Part shown: positions 1-9,454 of the stretch, one piece after another | Position numbering within the stretch: position 1 is the first letter of the stretch | How the letters are laid out: the number at the start of each line of letters is the position of its first letter | Assembly: GCA_012064415.1 (NCBI GenBank) | Contig: SSNU01000041.1 | Location: 256,330-320,329 of the forward strand | From: Gyrodactylus bullatarudis | Lineage: Eukaryota; Platyhelminthes; Monogenea; Gyrodactylidea; Gyrodactylidae | Length of the DNA: 64,000 nt | Direction of reading: 5' to 3' | The notes under the pieces: generated by a model | Told to the model about the DNA's origin: nothing | Databases searched by the model: none | Seen by the model: the letters and a program-made list of their open reading frames with translations, nothing else | Made by a program: the position numbers and the translations under genes

Positions 1-1
1 T

Positions 2-466
2 AAGGGAGGGATTAGCGGAAAAACATTTTCCCTAGTAATTGGCCTGACGGTTGGATCGATATTAGTCCTTTCCGGTCTAGTAATAGGATTTCTATTATGC
101 AAGCTTAAAAAGAAGAAAAAGAATGAAATGAAGACGAAACATGGAACAGTGAAAGGAGACCTCAATGACCCAAACAAGCATTTGGTGGATGAGAAGAATT
201 ATCCCCGAGATCCTGATATGCCTCAACTTCCTGGCAGAGATATTGGAGAGTATGTCGACTCTGAGAACCTCAACAAAAGACCAATCAGGGTGAAGAGCGA
301 AGATGGAACTGTTCACCCAGATAATCCCACAGATGATCTCTACTATGATGAGAGGACTATGAGAAAATCCATGCTCAGCTATCCTGGAGGTAATAAAAAG
401 ATAAATGAGCTCGATGACAAGTATTTTGAGACTTATAACTTTCTCCCGAGAAGTCCTCACCAGTAA
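2..466 (+). CDS. C-terminal part of a single-pass membrane protein (partial)
   Basis: This is the 3' end of a gene whose start lies left of the window. The frame open from position 2 gives a hydrophobic membrane segment of about 23 residues (roughly nt 35-104), then a Lys-rich stop-transfer cluster (six Lys in eight residues), then a hydrophilic tail of about 117 residues ending ...PRSPHQ. The layout predicts a type I membrane protein with a cytoplasmic tail rich in Pro, Asp and Lys; the tail holds a YYDE motif that could be phosphorylated, which is inference. I do not recognise the family; adhesion or guidance receptors have such tails, but no ectodomain is visible. AATAAA signals follow near nt 509-530. 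It converges on the ATG2-like gene with 67 bp between stop codons. Confidence 0.75.
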   Translation, partial: KGGISGKTFSLVIGLTVGSILVLSGLVIGFLLCKLKKKKKNEMKTKHGTVKGDLNDPNKHLVDEKNYPRDPDMPQLPGRDIGEYVDSENLNKRPIRVKSEDGTVHPDNPTDDLYYDERTMRKSMLSYPGGNKKINELDDKYFETYNFLPRSPHQ

Positions 467-533
467 AAAATACCCCTTATTTATTACCTATAAGATTACA
501 TTGATAATAATAAACATTTGAATAAATAAATTA
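467..533. terminator. Convergent 3' ends with polyadenylation signals on both strands
   Basis: This 67-bp spacer separates the stop codons of the left membrane-protein gene (+) and the ATG2-like gene (-). It carries AATAAA-type hexamers for the plus gene (around 509-530). For the minus gene the reverse complement of 480-485 reads AATAAA. The minus-strand signal matters because it supports the ATG2-like gene truly ending at 534 rather than continuing further left. Confidence 0.5.
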
Positions 534-2672
534 TTAAATTACCTTGGTGATACTTTCTTTTCCGTCTGGCTCGTAAAGGCATTCATTCACTTCGAGACCT
601 CCGAGGGAAGCATTAACGTTACTCTTGTTGTTTCTGTCGATTTCAAAAGTACCTCTGAACAGGGCACATGTGATTCTAAAGACAAATCAATGGCTAAGTA
701 GAGGGAATTTTAAAAAAATATTGAACATGTATCAGACATACAGAATATGGTCTGTTTCATCGAGAAGGTTGCCAATTTCTCTGCTGAATTGAGCAATCCA
801 TTGCACAGGATCCTGGGTATCCACACAGAAACGCATACCCTGCTGGATATAATTATCGCTAGACAATTTTCTCTTTTCTTGGCCGTTGAGACGTAGGAAG
901 AAAGAACGTATTTTGGGAAGAGTACCACACTCGGAAGATTCGTAAAATGATTCGTGAAAACTAGACTTTATATCCTCTTCCTCTGGTTCTGTGACTGAAG
1001 ATATTTTTGAAAGGTGACGGCCAGAATTGAGTTGGCTGGTCTTTGTTAAGGCATTGCAAGCTGATGGCTCATCATCCAGCAAAAGGGAAACTGATAAAAA
1101 GTTCAAGCACCAGGTAATTCTCAGACTAGACTTGTTTTCTATATAAAGCATAAAAATTCAATTCTCTTCCAACTGAGAGATGAATGAGCACCAAGTACAT
1201 ACCTTTATCCTGCTGAGAAATATCTAATTCTTCAAGATTATCAGAAATGCAAGAACTGTACATTTGAGTGTCAGAGGATTCCAGTGCAGGGCCCTCTTGG
1301 ATGAGCACATCTTGAAATTCTTCATCATCAATTTGGACTTTGGTAGAATGACAAGGATTACTTTGAGGAATAGTATTGCTGCTCTTATCATCCGAATGAT
1401 CACTGATCAATTGCTTGAGTATTAGTTCAATCCAATAAATTTGGCTTGGAGATAGACAGACAAGGAAGGCTTCCATTTTCACTTCGAGCTTCAATTCAAT
1501 ATTTTGGCTTTCCTGCGATTTCTTCATATATTCATCAGCATATGGAACGTGGATCGTCAAATTGGCGGTATTCTCGAAACCTGGAATACTCAAAATTTGA
1601 CTGGAGGAGATAATATTCTCAGGAGTGGGTTGGGAGAATTTATTCTAAAATAAATAATAAAACAGGCTTACAGTAGAAAGTTCTATATTTTCATCTTCAT
1701 TTCTACATGTCCACAGATCCCATCTAATCTCAAAGTTGCCTATCTGAATGCACTTGTTCAAGTCGAGAGATTTGTGCTCCTCAATTTGACCTAGCTTTTC
1801 TGATTTATTCGATGGGCTAGTGTCTTGGTTTGAGAAAAAATTGAAGAAACTAAACCAGGACTTTTTAGAGTGACTGGAGTGAATCTTTTCTTCGTCTGAA
1901 AAATTCTTCGTATTGTCATAATCTGATGTGTTGTTAATCTTTAGTTCTCCAAGATGCAAATTAAAACCAACAGCTTTATTAACACCAGCCAGTTTAATGG
2001 GAATATCGATACGAATCATAATGTTGGTTAATTCCAATTGAGCCCTTCCCAAAACTAATCTTTATATCAAAATTGGTTTACTTTTGTTTATGATGAATGC
2101 AAATCCACTGATACTGTTGGAGTCGATTAACTGCTCCTCTTTGCCTTTCATAGAACACGCAATATCAGACAGAGCTTGAAGGAACTTGACCCTTTCATCG
2201 CTTTCTTCGTCTGGAGAATCTTTAAAACATACACCTTCCGTTTTATTATTCAAATAACTAGCGCAACGAGCTGCTCTGAGTGCCATGTCCTTGACATTAG
2301 ATACCATGGATTCAAATACATTTTCTAAAACATAATTTCATAATATTTTACCTTTTTCCTGCTTTTTGGAACAGGAGTTAACTTGTATTTCCATTTGTAA
2401 ATTTTGGATTGAAACCTTCAAGTCGAAACTGATAGAGCACAGCCCAATGTAAAAAAGGGAAAATCTTATTGGTATATCATAAGACTCTAAAAGAGCATTT
2501 ATTTTCTACAATAATGATTTTCATAAAAATTTACATCAATATCGTAGTAAAGATCTTTAATTGTGATTCCGGTGGAGCTATACTGGATTTGACACCAGTC
2601 TAAAGGTTCAGCTAAGTAATTTTGGCCGATTAAATTAGCTATATAAGTCAAGATACGTTTGGCGAAAATCAT
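534..2672 (-). CDS. ATG2: Short ATG2-like (chorein/bridge-like lipid transfer) protein, 7 exons, 632 aa
   Basis: The predicted protein resembles the N-terminal third of ATG2, the tube that moves lipids from ER to the growing autophagosome. Splicing 534-675, 742-1138, 1203-1644, 1672-2054, 2082-2324, 2352-2505 and 2535-2672 gives one frame of 633 codons. Matching landmarks are the chorein-type N-terminus (MIFAKRILTYIA...), a stretch like ATG2 around 'FESMVSNVKDMALRAARC', a 'LTI...LSPSQIYWIELILKQL' block, and 'LGGLEVNECLYEP', which resembles the ATG2 'LEVxECL' region. Four introns are 27, 27, 27 and 29 nt. ATG2 is normally 1,500-2,000 residues, so most of the rod is missing here. The frame stops at TAA 534-536 and a minus-strand AATAAA follows at 480-485. 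Another chorein-family member (BLTP3) is the main alternative. Confidence 0.68.
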
Positions 2673-2834
2673 ATCATTAAAAAATAAATAACATTAGAAT
2701 TAATCAGCTGACGAGTAAAAATGAATTTAAACAAATATTATCATTGTAGAAAGAAATTGTTTTATGCATGTATGATGGAGATATTTGAAATTATAAATAA
2801 TTAACAGGAAGAATGAATAAGGATTTTTAAATTC

Positions 2835-5405
2835 TTAAGAGTTTATTGATAATATCGAGAATACAGATTTATTGTCATCGCAATCTTCATCGTCATAGCT
2901 CTCATCTTCATCATCATCGTCCTTCTTGGCCATGCATTCATCATCGTCTTCGTCTTCATCATCGTCTTCGTCATCATCATCGTCCTTCTTGTCCATGCAT
3001 TCCTCATCTTCTTCATCTTCGTCTTCATCGTCTTCGTCATCCTCATCATCATCGTCTTTCTTATCCATGCATTCCTCATCGTCATAGCATTCATCATCGT
3101 CTTCGCCATCTTCTTCTTCATCGTCATCGTCTTCGTCTTCATCTTCGTCTTCATCATCATCGTCCTTCTTGTCCATGCATTCCTCATCTTCGTCCTCGTC
3201 TTCTTCATCTTCGTCTTCATCGTCTTCGTCATCCTCATCATCATCGTCTTTCTTATCCATGCATTCCTCATCGTCATAGCATTCATCATCGTCATCGTCC
3301 TTCTTGTCCATGCATTCCTCATCTTCGTCCTCGTCTTCTTCATCTTCGTCTTCATCGTCTTCGTCATCCTCATCATCATCGTCCTTCTTGTCCATGCATT
3401 CCTCATCGTCATAGCATTCCTCATCGTCATAGCATTCATCATCGTCTTCATCATCAACATTATATTCGTCTTCATCGTCTTCGTCATCCTCATCATCATC
3501 GTCCTTCTTGTCCATGCATTCCTCATCGTCATAGCATTCATCATCGTCTTCGTCATCTTCATCTTCGTCTTCTACGTCTTCATCATCATCGTCCTTCTTA
3601 TCCATGCATTCCTCATCGTCATAACATTCATCATCGTCTTCGTCTTCTTCATCTTCGTCTTCTACGTCTTCGTCATCATCATCGTCCTTCTTGTCCATGC
3701 ATTCCTCATCTTCGTCTTCTTCATTTTCGTCTTCTACGTCTTCGTATTCATCGTCTTCGTCATCCTCATCATCATCGTCCTTCTTGTCCATGCATTCCTC
3801 ATCGTCATAGCATTCATCATCGTCTTCGTCATCTTCTTCTTCATCGTCATCGTCCTTCTTGTCCATGCATTCCTCATCGTCATAGCATTCATCATCGTCT
3901 TCGTCATCTTCTTCTTCATCGTCATCGTCCTTCTTGTCCATGCATTCCTCATCTTCGTCTTCTTCATTTTCGTCTTCTACGTCTTCGTATTCATCGTCTT
4001 CGTCATCTTGGTCTCCATCATCATCGTCCTTCTTGTCCATGCATTCCTCATCTTCGTCCTCGTCTTCTTCATCTTCGTCTTCATCGTCATCCTCATCATC
4101 ATCGTCATTCTTGTCCATGCATTCCTCATCTTCGTCCTCGTCTTCTTCATCTTCGTCTTCATCGTCTTCGTCATCCTCATCATCATCGTCCTTCTTGTCC
4201 ATGCATTCCTCATCGTCATAGCATTCCTCATCGTCATAGCATTCATCATCGTCTTCATCATCAACATTATATTCGTCTTCATCGTCTTCGTCATCCTCAT
4301 CATCATCGTCCTTCTTGTCCATGCATTCCTCATCGTCATAGCATTCATCATCGTCTTCGTCATCTTCATCTTCGTCTTCTACGTCTTCATCATCATCGTC
4401 CTTCTTATCCATGCATTCCTCATCGTCATAACATTCATCATCGTCTTCGTCTTCTTCATCTTCGTCTTCTACGTCTTCGTCATCATCATCGTCCTTCTTG
4501 TCCATGCATTCCTCATCTTCGTCTTCTTCATTTTCGTCTTCTACGTCTTCGTATTCATCGTCTTCGTCATCCTCATCATCATCGTCCTTCTTGTCCATGC
4601 ATTCCTCATCGTCATAGCATTCATCATCGTCTTCGTCATCTTCTTCTTCATCGTCATCGTCCTTCTTGTCCATGCATTCCTCATCGTCATAGCATTCATC
4701 ATCGTCTTCGTCATCTTCTTCTTCATCGTCATCGTCCTTCTTGTCCATGCATTCCTCATCTTCGTCTTCTTCATTTTCGTCTTCTACGTCTTCGTATTCA
4801 TCGTCTTCGTCATCTTGGGCTCCATCATCATCGTCCTTCTTATCCATGCATTCATCTTCGTCTTCATCATTATCTTCGTCTTCATCATTATCTTCGTCTT
4901 CATCATTATCTTCGTCTTCATCATTATCTTCGTCTTCATCGTCATCGTCCTTCTTGTCCATGCATTCCTCATCTTCGTCTTCGTCATCTTCATCGTCATA
5001 TTCTTCTTCATCTTCATCGTCCTTCTTATCCATGCATTCCTCATCGTCATAGCATTCATCTTCATCATCAACATTATATTCGTCTTCATCATCTTCGTCT
5101 TCATCATCATCGTCCTTCTTGTCCATGCATTCCTCTTCTTCATCGTCTTCGTGCTTCTCGTCCATGCATTCCTCATCATCGTCTTCGTCATCTTCATCAT
5201 CGTCGTCCTTCTTGTCCATGCATTGCTCATCGTCATCATTCATCTTCTTTTCGAATAGGGGATTATATTCATCAGCATCTGTATCTTGGTCATCATTATA
5301 ATAATCTGCGCATTGAGTGTCCTCAAGAAGAGTGTCATCTCTTCTCATGAAGGGAAGGGCTGAAATGCCCAACGTCAGCAATAGAACGATTAGTAATAAT
5401 TTCAT
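2835..5405 (-). CDS. Secreted, extremely acidic Asp/Glu/Cys tandem-repeat protein, 856 aa
   Basis: A single uninterrupted frame. Residues 1-17 are a clear signal peptide (MKLLLIVLLLTLGISAL). After a short non-repetitive part of about 40 residues, nearly all the rest is Asp and Glu, punctuated by about 28 copies of a Cys-Met-Asp-Lys-Lys motif followed by four or five Asp, and by Glu-Cys-Tyr-Asp-Asp-Glu units. Cysteines recur every 10-35 residues. The last dozen residues (KSVFSILSINS) are ordinary. Predicted role is unknown; secreted poly-acidic proteins elsewhere bind calcium or other cations, or mineral surfaces, and the regular cysteines could cross-link chains, but that is inference. It is intronless, 162 bp upstream of the ATG2-like start on the same strand and 233 bp downstream of the TSP1-Ig gene. 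Array length may be affected by assembly. Confidence 0.85.
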   Translation of the reverse strand: MKLLLIVLLLTLGISALPFMRRDDTLLEDTQCADYYNDDQDTDADEYNPLFEKKMNDDDEQCMDKKDDDDEDDEDDDEECMDEKHEDDEEEECMDKKDDDDEDEDDEDEYNVDDEDECYDDEECMDKKDDEDEEEYDDEDDEDEDEECMDKKDDDDEDEDNDEDEDNDEDEDNDEDEDNDEDEDECMDKKDDDDGAQDDEDDEYEDVEDENEEDEDEECMDKKDDDDEEEDDEDDDECYDDEECMDKKDDDDEEEDDEDDDECYDDEECMDKKDDDDEDDEDDEYEDVEDENEEDEDEECMDKKDDDDDEDVEDEDEEDEDDDECYDDEECMDKKDDDDEDVEDEDEDDEDDDECYDDEECMDKKDDDDEDDEDDEDEYNVDDEDDDECYDDEECYDDEECMDKKDDDDEDDEDDEDEDEEDEDEDEECMDKNDDDDEDDDEDEDEEDEDEDEECMDKKDDDDGDQDDEDDEYEDVEDENEEDEDEECMDKKDDDDEEEDDEDDDECYDDEECMDKKDDDDEEEDDEDDDECYDDEECMDKKDDDDEDDEDDEYEDVEDENEEDEDEECMDKKDDDDDEDVEDEDEEDEDDDECYDDEECMDKKDDDDEDVEDEDEDDEDDDECYDDEECMDKKDDDDEDDEDDEDEYNVDDEDDDECYDDEECYDDEECMDKKDDDDEDDEDDEDEDEEDEDEDEECMDKKDDDDDECYDDEECMDKKDDDDEDDEDDEDEDEEDEDEDEECMDKKDDDDEDEDEDEDDDDEEEDGEDDDECYDDEECMDKKDDDDEDDEDDEDEDEEDEECMDKKDDDDDEDDDEDEDDDECMAKKDDDDEDESYDDEDCDDNKSVFSILSINS
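3200..4815 (-). repeat. 807-bp higher-order tandem duplication within the acidic repeat gene
   Basis: Two adjacent copies of a block of about 807 bp (269 codons) lie inside the acidic protein gene. Two rare landmarks fix the period: AACATTATATTCG occurs at 3456 and 4263, and the variant CTTGG(T/G)CTCC occurs at 4007 and 4814; both are 807 apart. The order of the shorter sub-repeats is the same in both copies, with a few substitutions (for example GAQ versus GDQ after the Lys-Lys-Asp run), so this is a recent in-frame duplication on top of the older 30-100 bp repeats. Block boundaries are approximate. Confidence 0.85.
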
Positions 5406-5638
5406 CGGTATTATTTAGACAAATAATTTAATTCCATCCCCTAAATTTATTACTCTTTTATCCACTAGGCTAGTGGAATTTCACCTGCTTATTAAACGTG
5501 AAATTATATTACAATTTCCCAATTTAATCTCTCTAATTTTGATCTTCTTGTAATCCTCTTTACTTTTGTACGACTAAAATCCAATTATAGTCCATTTTCA
5601 AAATACATTTGTGTTTATTTAAAATATTCGGATAATAT

Positions 5639-8308
5639 TTACAAGTGTAGGTGAACAACTTTTTCCTTGGACCTTTTGGAAAATAGACAGCAGCAACAAT
5701 TTCTGATGATGGAGGAACAGGTTTTATTTTTGAGAAACGGACTACAAAAAGCAATACAACAGGTTTGGCAATAGCCATAACAACAACCATGCCTTTTGGA
5801 ACTTTTTCGTTTTTTATCAGTTTGACCTCCTGGTGTAAGCCAACACAGACAGAGGCACCAACACAGCTTACTGTACCACTTCTTCTTTAGTCGTTCCCTC
5901 TTTTTCTTATTCAAGATCCAGTAACAAGAGAGACATTGGAGTAAATCCCAAGCCCACAAGGCTTTGACTTTTTTCCTTTCATTCTTACTACATATCCAAA
6001 AGAGACAGCAAAATGATAACCAAAGAAGAGCCGTCTTTTTATTTTTTGCCTGACGTCTCCTACTCCCAAAGCAAAAGCAACAACAAAAGGAACTAAAGAA
6101 TCGACCGGCCGGAGCGCAAATCCTCTTGAAAATGCAACAACAGAACATTCCTTTCAGTAGACTACAGAGAATCACCCTCTTTTTAATCAATTCTTTTCTC
6201 GATTTGTCCTTGTAGCAACATTGACAGAGATTCACCTTGAATATTTCCCATTTCGATGGCTTGCTCCTTGTCCTCCTCGTCTTATTTTTCGATAGGCAGG
6301 GACAAAACCTTTTAGAGAAACTTTTCTTATACTTGAATTTTTTCTCTTTTTTCTCGGCTGGCTTCCTTTTGCAACTGCCTCGCAGATAAGAGCACAAGAT
6401 GATCTTTTTCAGAATTTCAAGTTTTTTCACTTTTTCTTTTTTCTTCCTCGGACAACATCGCAGGAGATAGAGAAGGGTTATTTCCGGCTCATTCAATTCC
6501 TTCTCCAATTTCTTGGCTTCCTTGCGCATATTTTTCTTTAGCTCAGCTTCCCTGTTGACATACTTGATGTCTGTTCTGACAATGAATTTACGATACCTCT
6601 GAATCATGCTCAAGATAAGAGACTTGTTCATTTTCGTAACTATTTTCGCTAAACGTCTAGTCAATCTTAGAATCTTGGCCAAAACATCAAAGGTTTCATT
6701 TTGTCTCAGCCAAAAATCATTGTACAGGTCCATCCATGCTTCGCTGACTGCGTTCTCATGAATTTTTGCCAAAGGCTCAATGAACTTGAGTCGCTTACGA
6801 CTTCTTTCCTTAACTATGAGGTACCATTTTGTTGAATCAAATAGAACCATTCGATAGAATAATTTTAGTGTATTCAGCGAGACACTTTCCTTGTACCATA
6901 AAGACAAGACAAATATCGTCAGGAGAAGATAGGTAGAGGAAATCCAAAATAATGAGAAAGCCAATAGGAAAAGAAATTTATCCAGCTTTTCTGTATTATT
7001 GCGGAATAAATCTGTGAGGAAAAGACCACTCTTGTGATTGGCAATCTTTGCACTGAATCTATTGATTAAAATTCTTGTTACTACCTTGGCATCCTTGGTG
7101 AGTATGTTCAGATGAGAGGTGGGTGCGACGAGTTCAAGGAAACACTTCCACTCTCCCTGTAGAGTTACATTGAACTGACCAAAGAGAAGGACCCTGTCCT
7201 CTTCGTATGCGGCCAAGCCTCGGTGCATTAACTCATCATTGAGATACCAGGTCAACCTGGCTGTGTCGTAGAGAGCCACCTGGCCATCTCTTAAAACATT
7301 CTTAATACCAAGTCCGGATATCAACCAGAAAGGTGTGTTGTCATTAATCACCTTGGTTACGTGTTTAACGTATAGATAAAAATACCGTGAGAGCCATGTT
7401 TTACCCTTGTAGTTTATGTGGCACGAGTAGAGACCAGAATCTGAAGGGACAAGATGACGAAAGGATAGCCTATTATTTTTCAAAGTAAAGTCAGACAAGT
7501 TACTTCCTCGATACTGGGAATATTCATGCTCATACAACTCCTGATGGTGTGGTGCAGAATTCTCAAGGATATTTTCCTTCATAAAACTTTCATGATAGAC
7601 TAGAGAATAACCGTTCTTCGACCAGCTAATGAATGGTTCATCTTTGTCGTCAGAAATATCCAGACTTTGAGATAGCTGCGACTCCTTGGTCTTGAGAATG
7701 TTCACAAACTTCCAGGACTGGGTGTTACAATCGAAGGAGATGCCCTCTTGAGAGGCCTTTGTAAAGGTTGTTTGCTTTGTTTGTCCCTTTTTGAAGTAAA
7801 ATTCAAAGTGATCTTTGAGAACTTGATAGCTGACCTGGCCAACAATATCACCCACGTTAATGAAGGGATTCAAAAAACATTCTGTCTTACAAGAGACCTC
7901 TTCCTTAATAAGTTCGTCATGAATTTTATTATTTTGAAAGAAAGATATTTTCAAATGATATTTGTTTCCACTGAGACAGCCGTGAATGTCACGACTTTTG
8001 TAGTTCAAGGGAACACACTCAGTCCAGGGAAGCCATTTCGGTAGATCAATCTTCCCAGGACACTGAACATTTATGTGACAATCAACACATTCCTGTGTGC
8101 CCACTGAATCTGAACAATTCTTTCCCATACCATATTTATCAAAGCATCTTCTCGAGCGACACCGTTGACCATGGTGGCCGCAACTTCGACTGCATTCGGA
8201 GGAAAACGACTCCCATTTTCCCCATATTAAATTAGCACTGCAAAGTTCAATTATGGATGAGTAATGAAGCAGGATCAGACCCATCCAAATTATTTTACGA
8301 CCCTTCAT
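5639..8308 (-). CDS. TSP1-Ig single-pass membrane protein with basic, Cys-rich cytoplasmic tail, 889 aa
   Basis: One intronless frame. Residues 1-25 look like a signal peptide. Residues 28-76 form a thrombospondin type-1 repeat (W-x-x-W core 'IWGKWESFSSECSRSCG', then CRSRRC). Residues about 190-315 form an Ig domain (Cys194 to Cys296, the second inside the hallmark 'DSGLYSC'). A second, weaker Ig-like fold spans about 325-412, and a hydrophobic span at 445-472 is the membrane helix. The cytoplasmic part (473-889) is very rich in Lys/Arg with repeated Cys clusters such as CCCC and CCCFC. No kinase, death or ZU5 domain is visible, so it is not a plain UNC5 receptor, where Ig domains also precede TSP1. 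Function is unknown; the ectodomain suggests adhesion or signalling. Confidence 0.85.
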   Translation of the reverse strand: MKGRKIIWMGLILLHYSSIIELCSANLIWGKWESFSSECSRSCGHHGQRCRSRRCFDKYGMGKNCSDSVGTQECVDCHINVQCPGKIDLPKWLPWTECVPLNYKSRDIHGCLSGNKYHLKISFFQNNKIHDELIKEEVSCKTECFLNPFINVGDIVGQVSYQVLKDHFEFYFKKGQTKQTTFTKASQEGISFDCNTQSWKFVNILKTKESQLSQSLDISDDKDEPFISWSKNGYSLVYHESFMKENILENSAPHHQELYEHEYSQYRGSNLSDFTLKNNRLSFRHLVPSDSGLYSCHINYKGKTWLSRYFYLYVKHVTKVINDNTPFWLISGLGIKNVLRDGQVALYDTARLTWYLNDELMHRGLAAYEEDRVLLFGQFNVTLQGEWKCFLELVAPTSHLNILTKDAKVVTRILINRFSAKIANHKSGLFLTDLFRNNTEKLDKFLFLLAFSLFWISSTYLLLTIFVLSLWYKESVSLNTLKLFYRMVLFDSTKWYLIVKERSRKRLKFIEPLAKIHENAVSEAWMDLYNDFWLRQNETFDVLAKILRLTRRLAKIVTKMNKSLILSMIQRYRKFIVRTDIKYVNREAELKKNMRKEAKKLEKELNEPEITLLYLLRCCPRKKKEKVKKLEILKKIILCSYLRGSCKRKPAEKKEKKFKYKKSFSKRFCPCLSKNKTRRTRSKPSKWEIFKVNLCQCCYKDKSRKELIKKRVILCSLLKGMFCCCIFKRICAPAGRFFSSFCCCFCFGSRRRQAKNKKTALLWLSFCCLFWICSKNERKKVKALWAWDLLQCLSCYWILNKKKRERLKKKWYSKLCWCLCLCWLTPGGQTDKKRKSSKRHGCCYGYCQTCCIAFCSPFLKNKTCSSIIRNCCCCLFSKRSKEKVVHLHL

Positions 8309-9454
8309 TCACATTCACACATAGAATTTTCAATGACTTCTACTCTGTCTGTAGAGTCTACACATTTTTAATCCGTTGGTCCCGGAAAATCAGGAAATGA
8401 TACTGTAATTTCTTATTTCCTCTATTTGTCTTTCATACTTTTTACAAGATCGAACATAAAAAGTTCTTTTGAAAAATTTGGAAATTGAAGCCGAATGATT
8501 TTCCTGCTCACGATGTTTGGTTAAATTTACCTTTACGGGTGTCGACAACATCATCTCTATACTTTATACAGTAGGTTGACCCATCAACAAGCCCAGTTTA
8601 CGAGATCTATTTCTAGAAAATTTTATGTTAAATTTTTCGTACGAAAAAAAATTTCAAGCAGGAAATAATTTACTACTACATATCAGATCATGTATTCATT
8701 CATTTTTTCTTCGATGGGATTAAGAGACAATCTGAATTCAATACTCTCTACTACCCCTATAACTCTGACAAAATTTTTCTCACAATCCAAAGCTTCATAA
8801 TAATTCTGGTGCATGGTGTATAAACTTGTACTCAGATTGCATCAAGAGTCTTGTTGAGAAGTCTGTCTGAGAAGCAATTATTTGTATGTAATAATTTAAA
8901 TGCAATTCTATTCAAAGACTTTCAACAAGTTGCCAAAGATGAAAAGTAAGGCTTTGTTAGGAAAACTTCAAAATTTTCAACAGTACAGTATAGTATTACT
9001 ATTATTAGTATTCCTGAAACTCTCTTGGTTATTGTGACTGTGTGTGTAGATAGAACTATTTTGATAAAAACAAAAAATCTTTTATTTAATTTGATTGATC
9101 AGAGCTAGAAAATTGTAAACCACAAAAAATAAAATGTTGAGAGATGCACCAACATGTAAAGCAAACATTTCTCCGTTCAATAATAATAACAATAATTTTT
9201 CATTTACAATTAAAGTTTGATGATATCGCTTAAAATCATGACTGCAGGCTGTAGATTTTTATGAAGCAGCATATTATTTAATATTATTAATAATACGTAT
9301 TATTATTTTAAATGATCTGATGGGGGTGAATAAACTCTTGTTGGGAGTCTCTTTCTCTCTTGCCAAGGAAATAATCTATTTTGATTAAAGAAAATTTCAA
9401 GAGAGAAATCAATGGTTGAAAATGAAGAAGAAGTTGTCGGGAATGTTGGTTTCC
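8309..9454. other. Intergenic region, 1.1 kb
   Basis: It lies between the start of the TSP1-Ig gene and the stop of FLOT2, both on the minus strand, so it should hold the TSP1-Ig promoter and the FLOT2 3' UTR. I see AT-rich sequence with short low-complexity runs (AATAATAATAAC near 9183, TTATTAATAATA near 9280) but no convincing exon, RNA gene or repeat. Confidence 0.5.

Noticed and set aside
95..460. Minus-strand 121-codon frame antisense to the left membrane-protein gene
   Set aside because: The plus-strand frame has a membrane helix, stop-transfer Lys cluster and ordinary tail composition; the antisense frame has no homology that I can see.
2846..5350. Long plus-strand open frame (834 codons, His/Arg/Leu/Pro-rich) and other Ser-, Ile/Val- and Met/Thr-rich frames over the same region
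   Set aside because: They are shadows of the Asp/Glu codon repeats: GAT/GAC/GAA/GAG rarely give stops in any other frame. Only the minus-strand acidic frame has a signal peptide and a sensible start and end.
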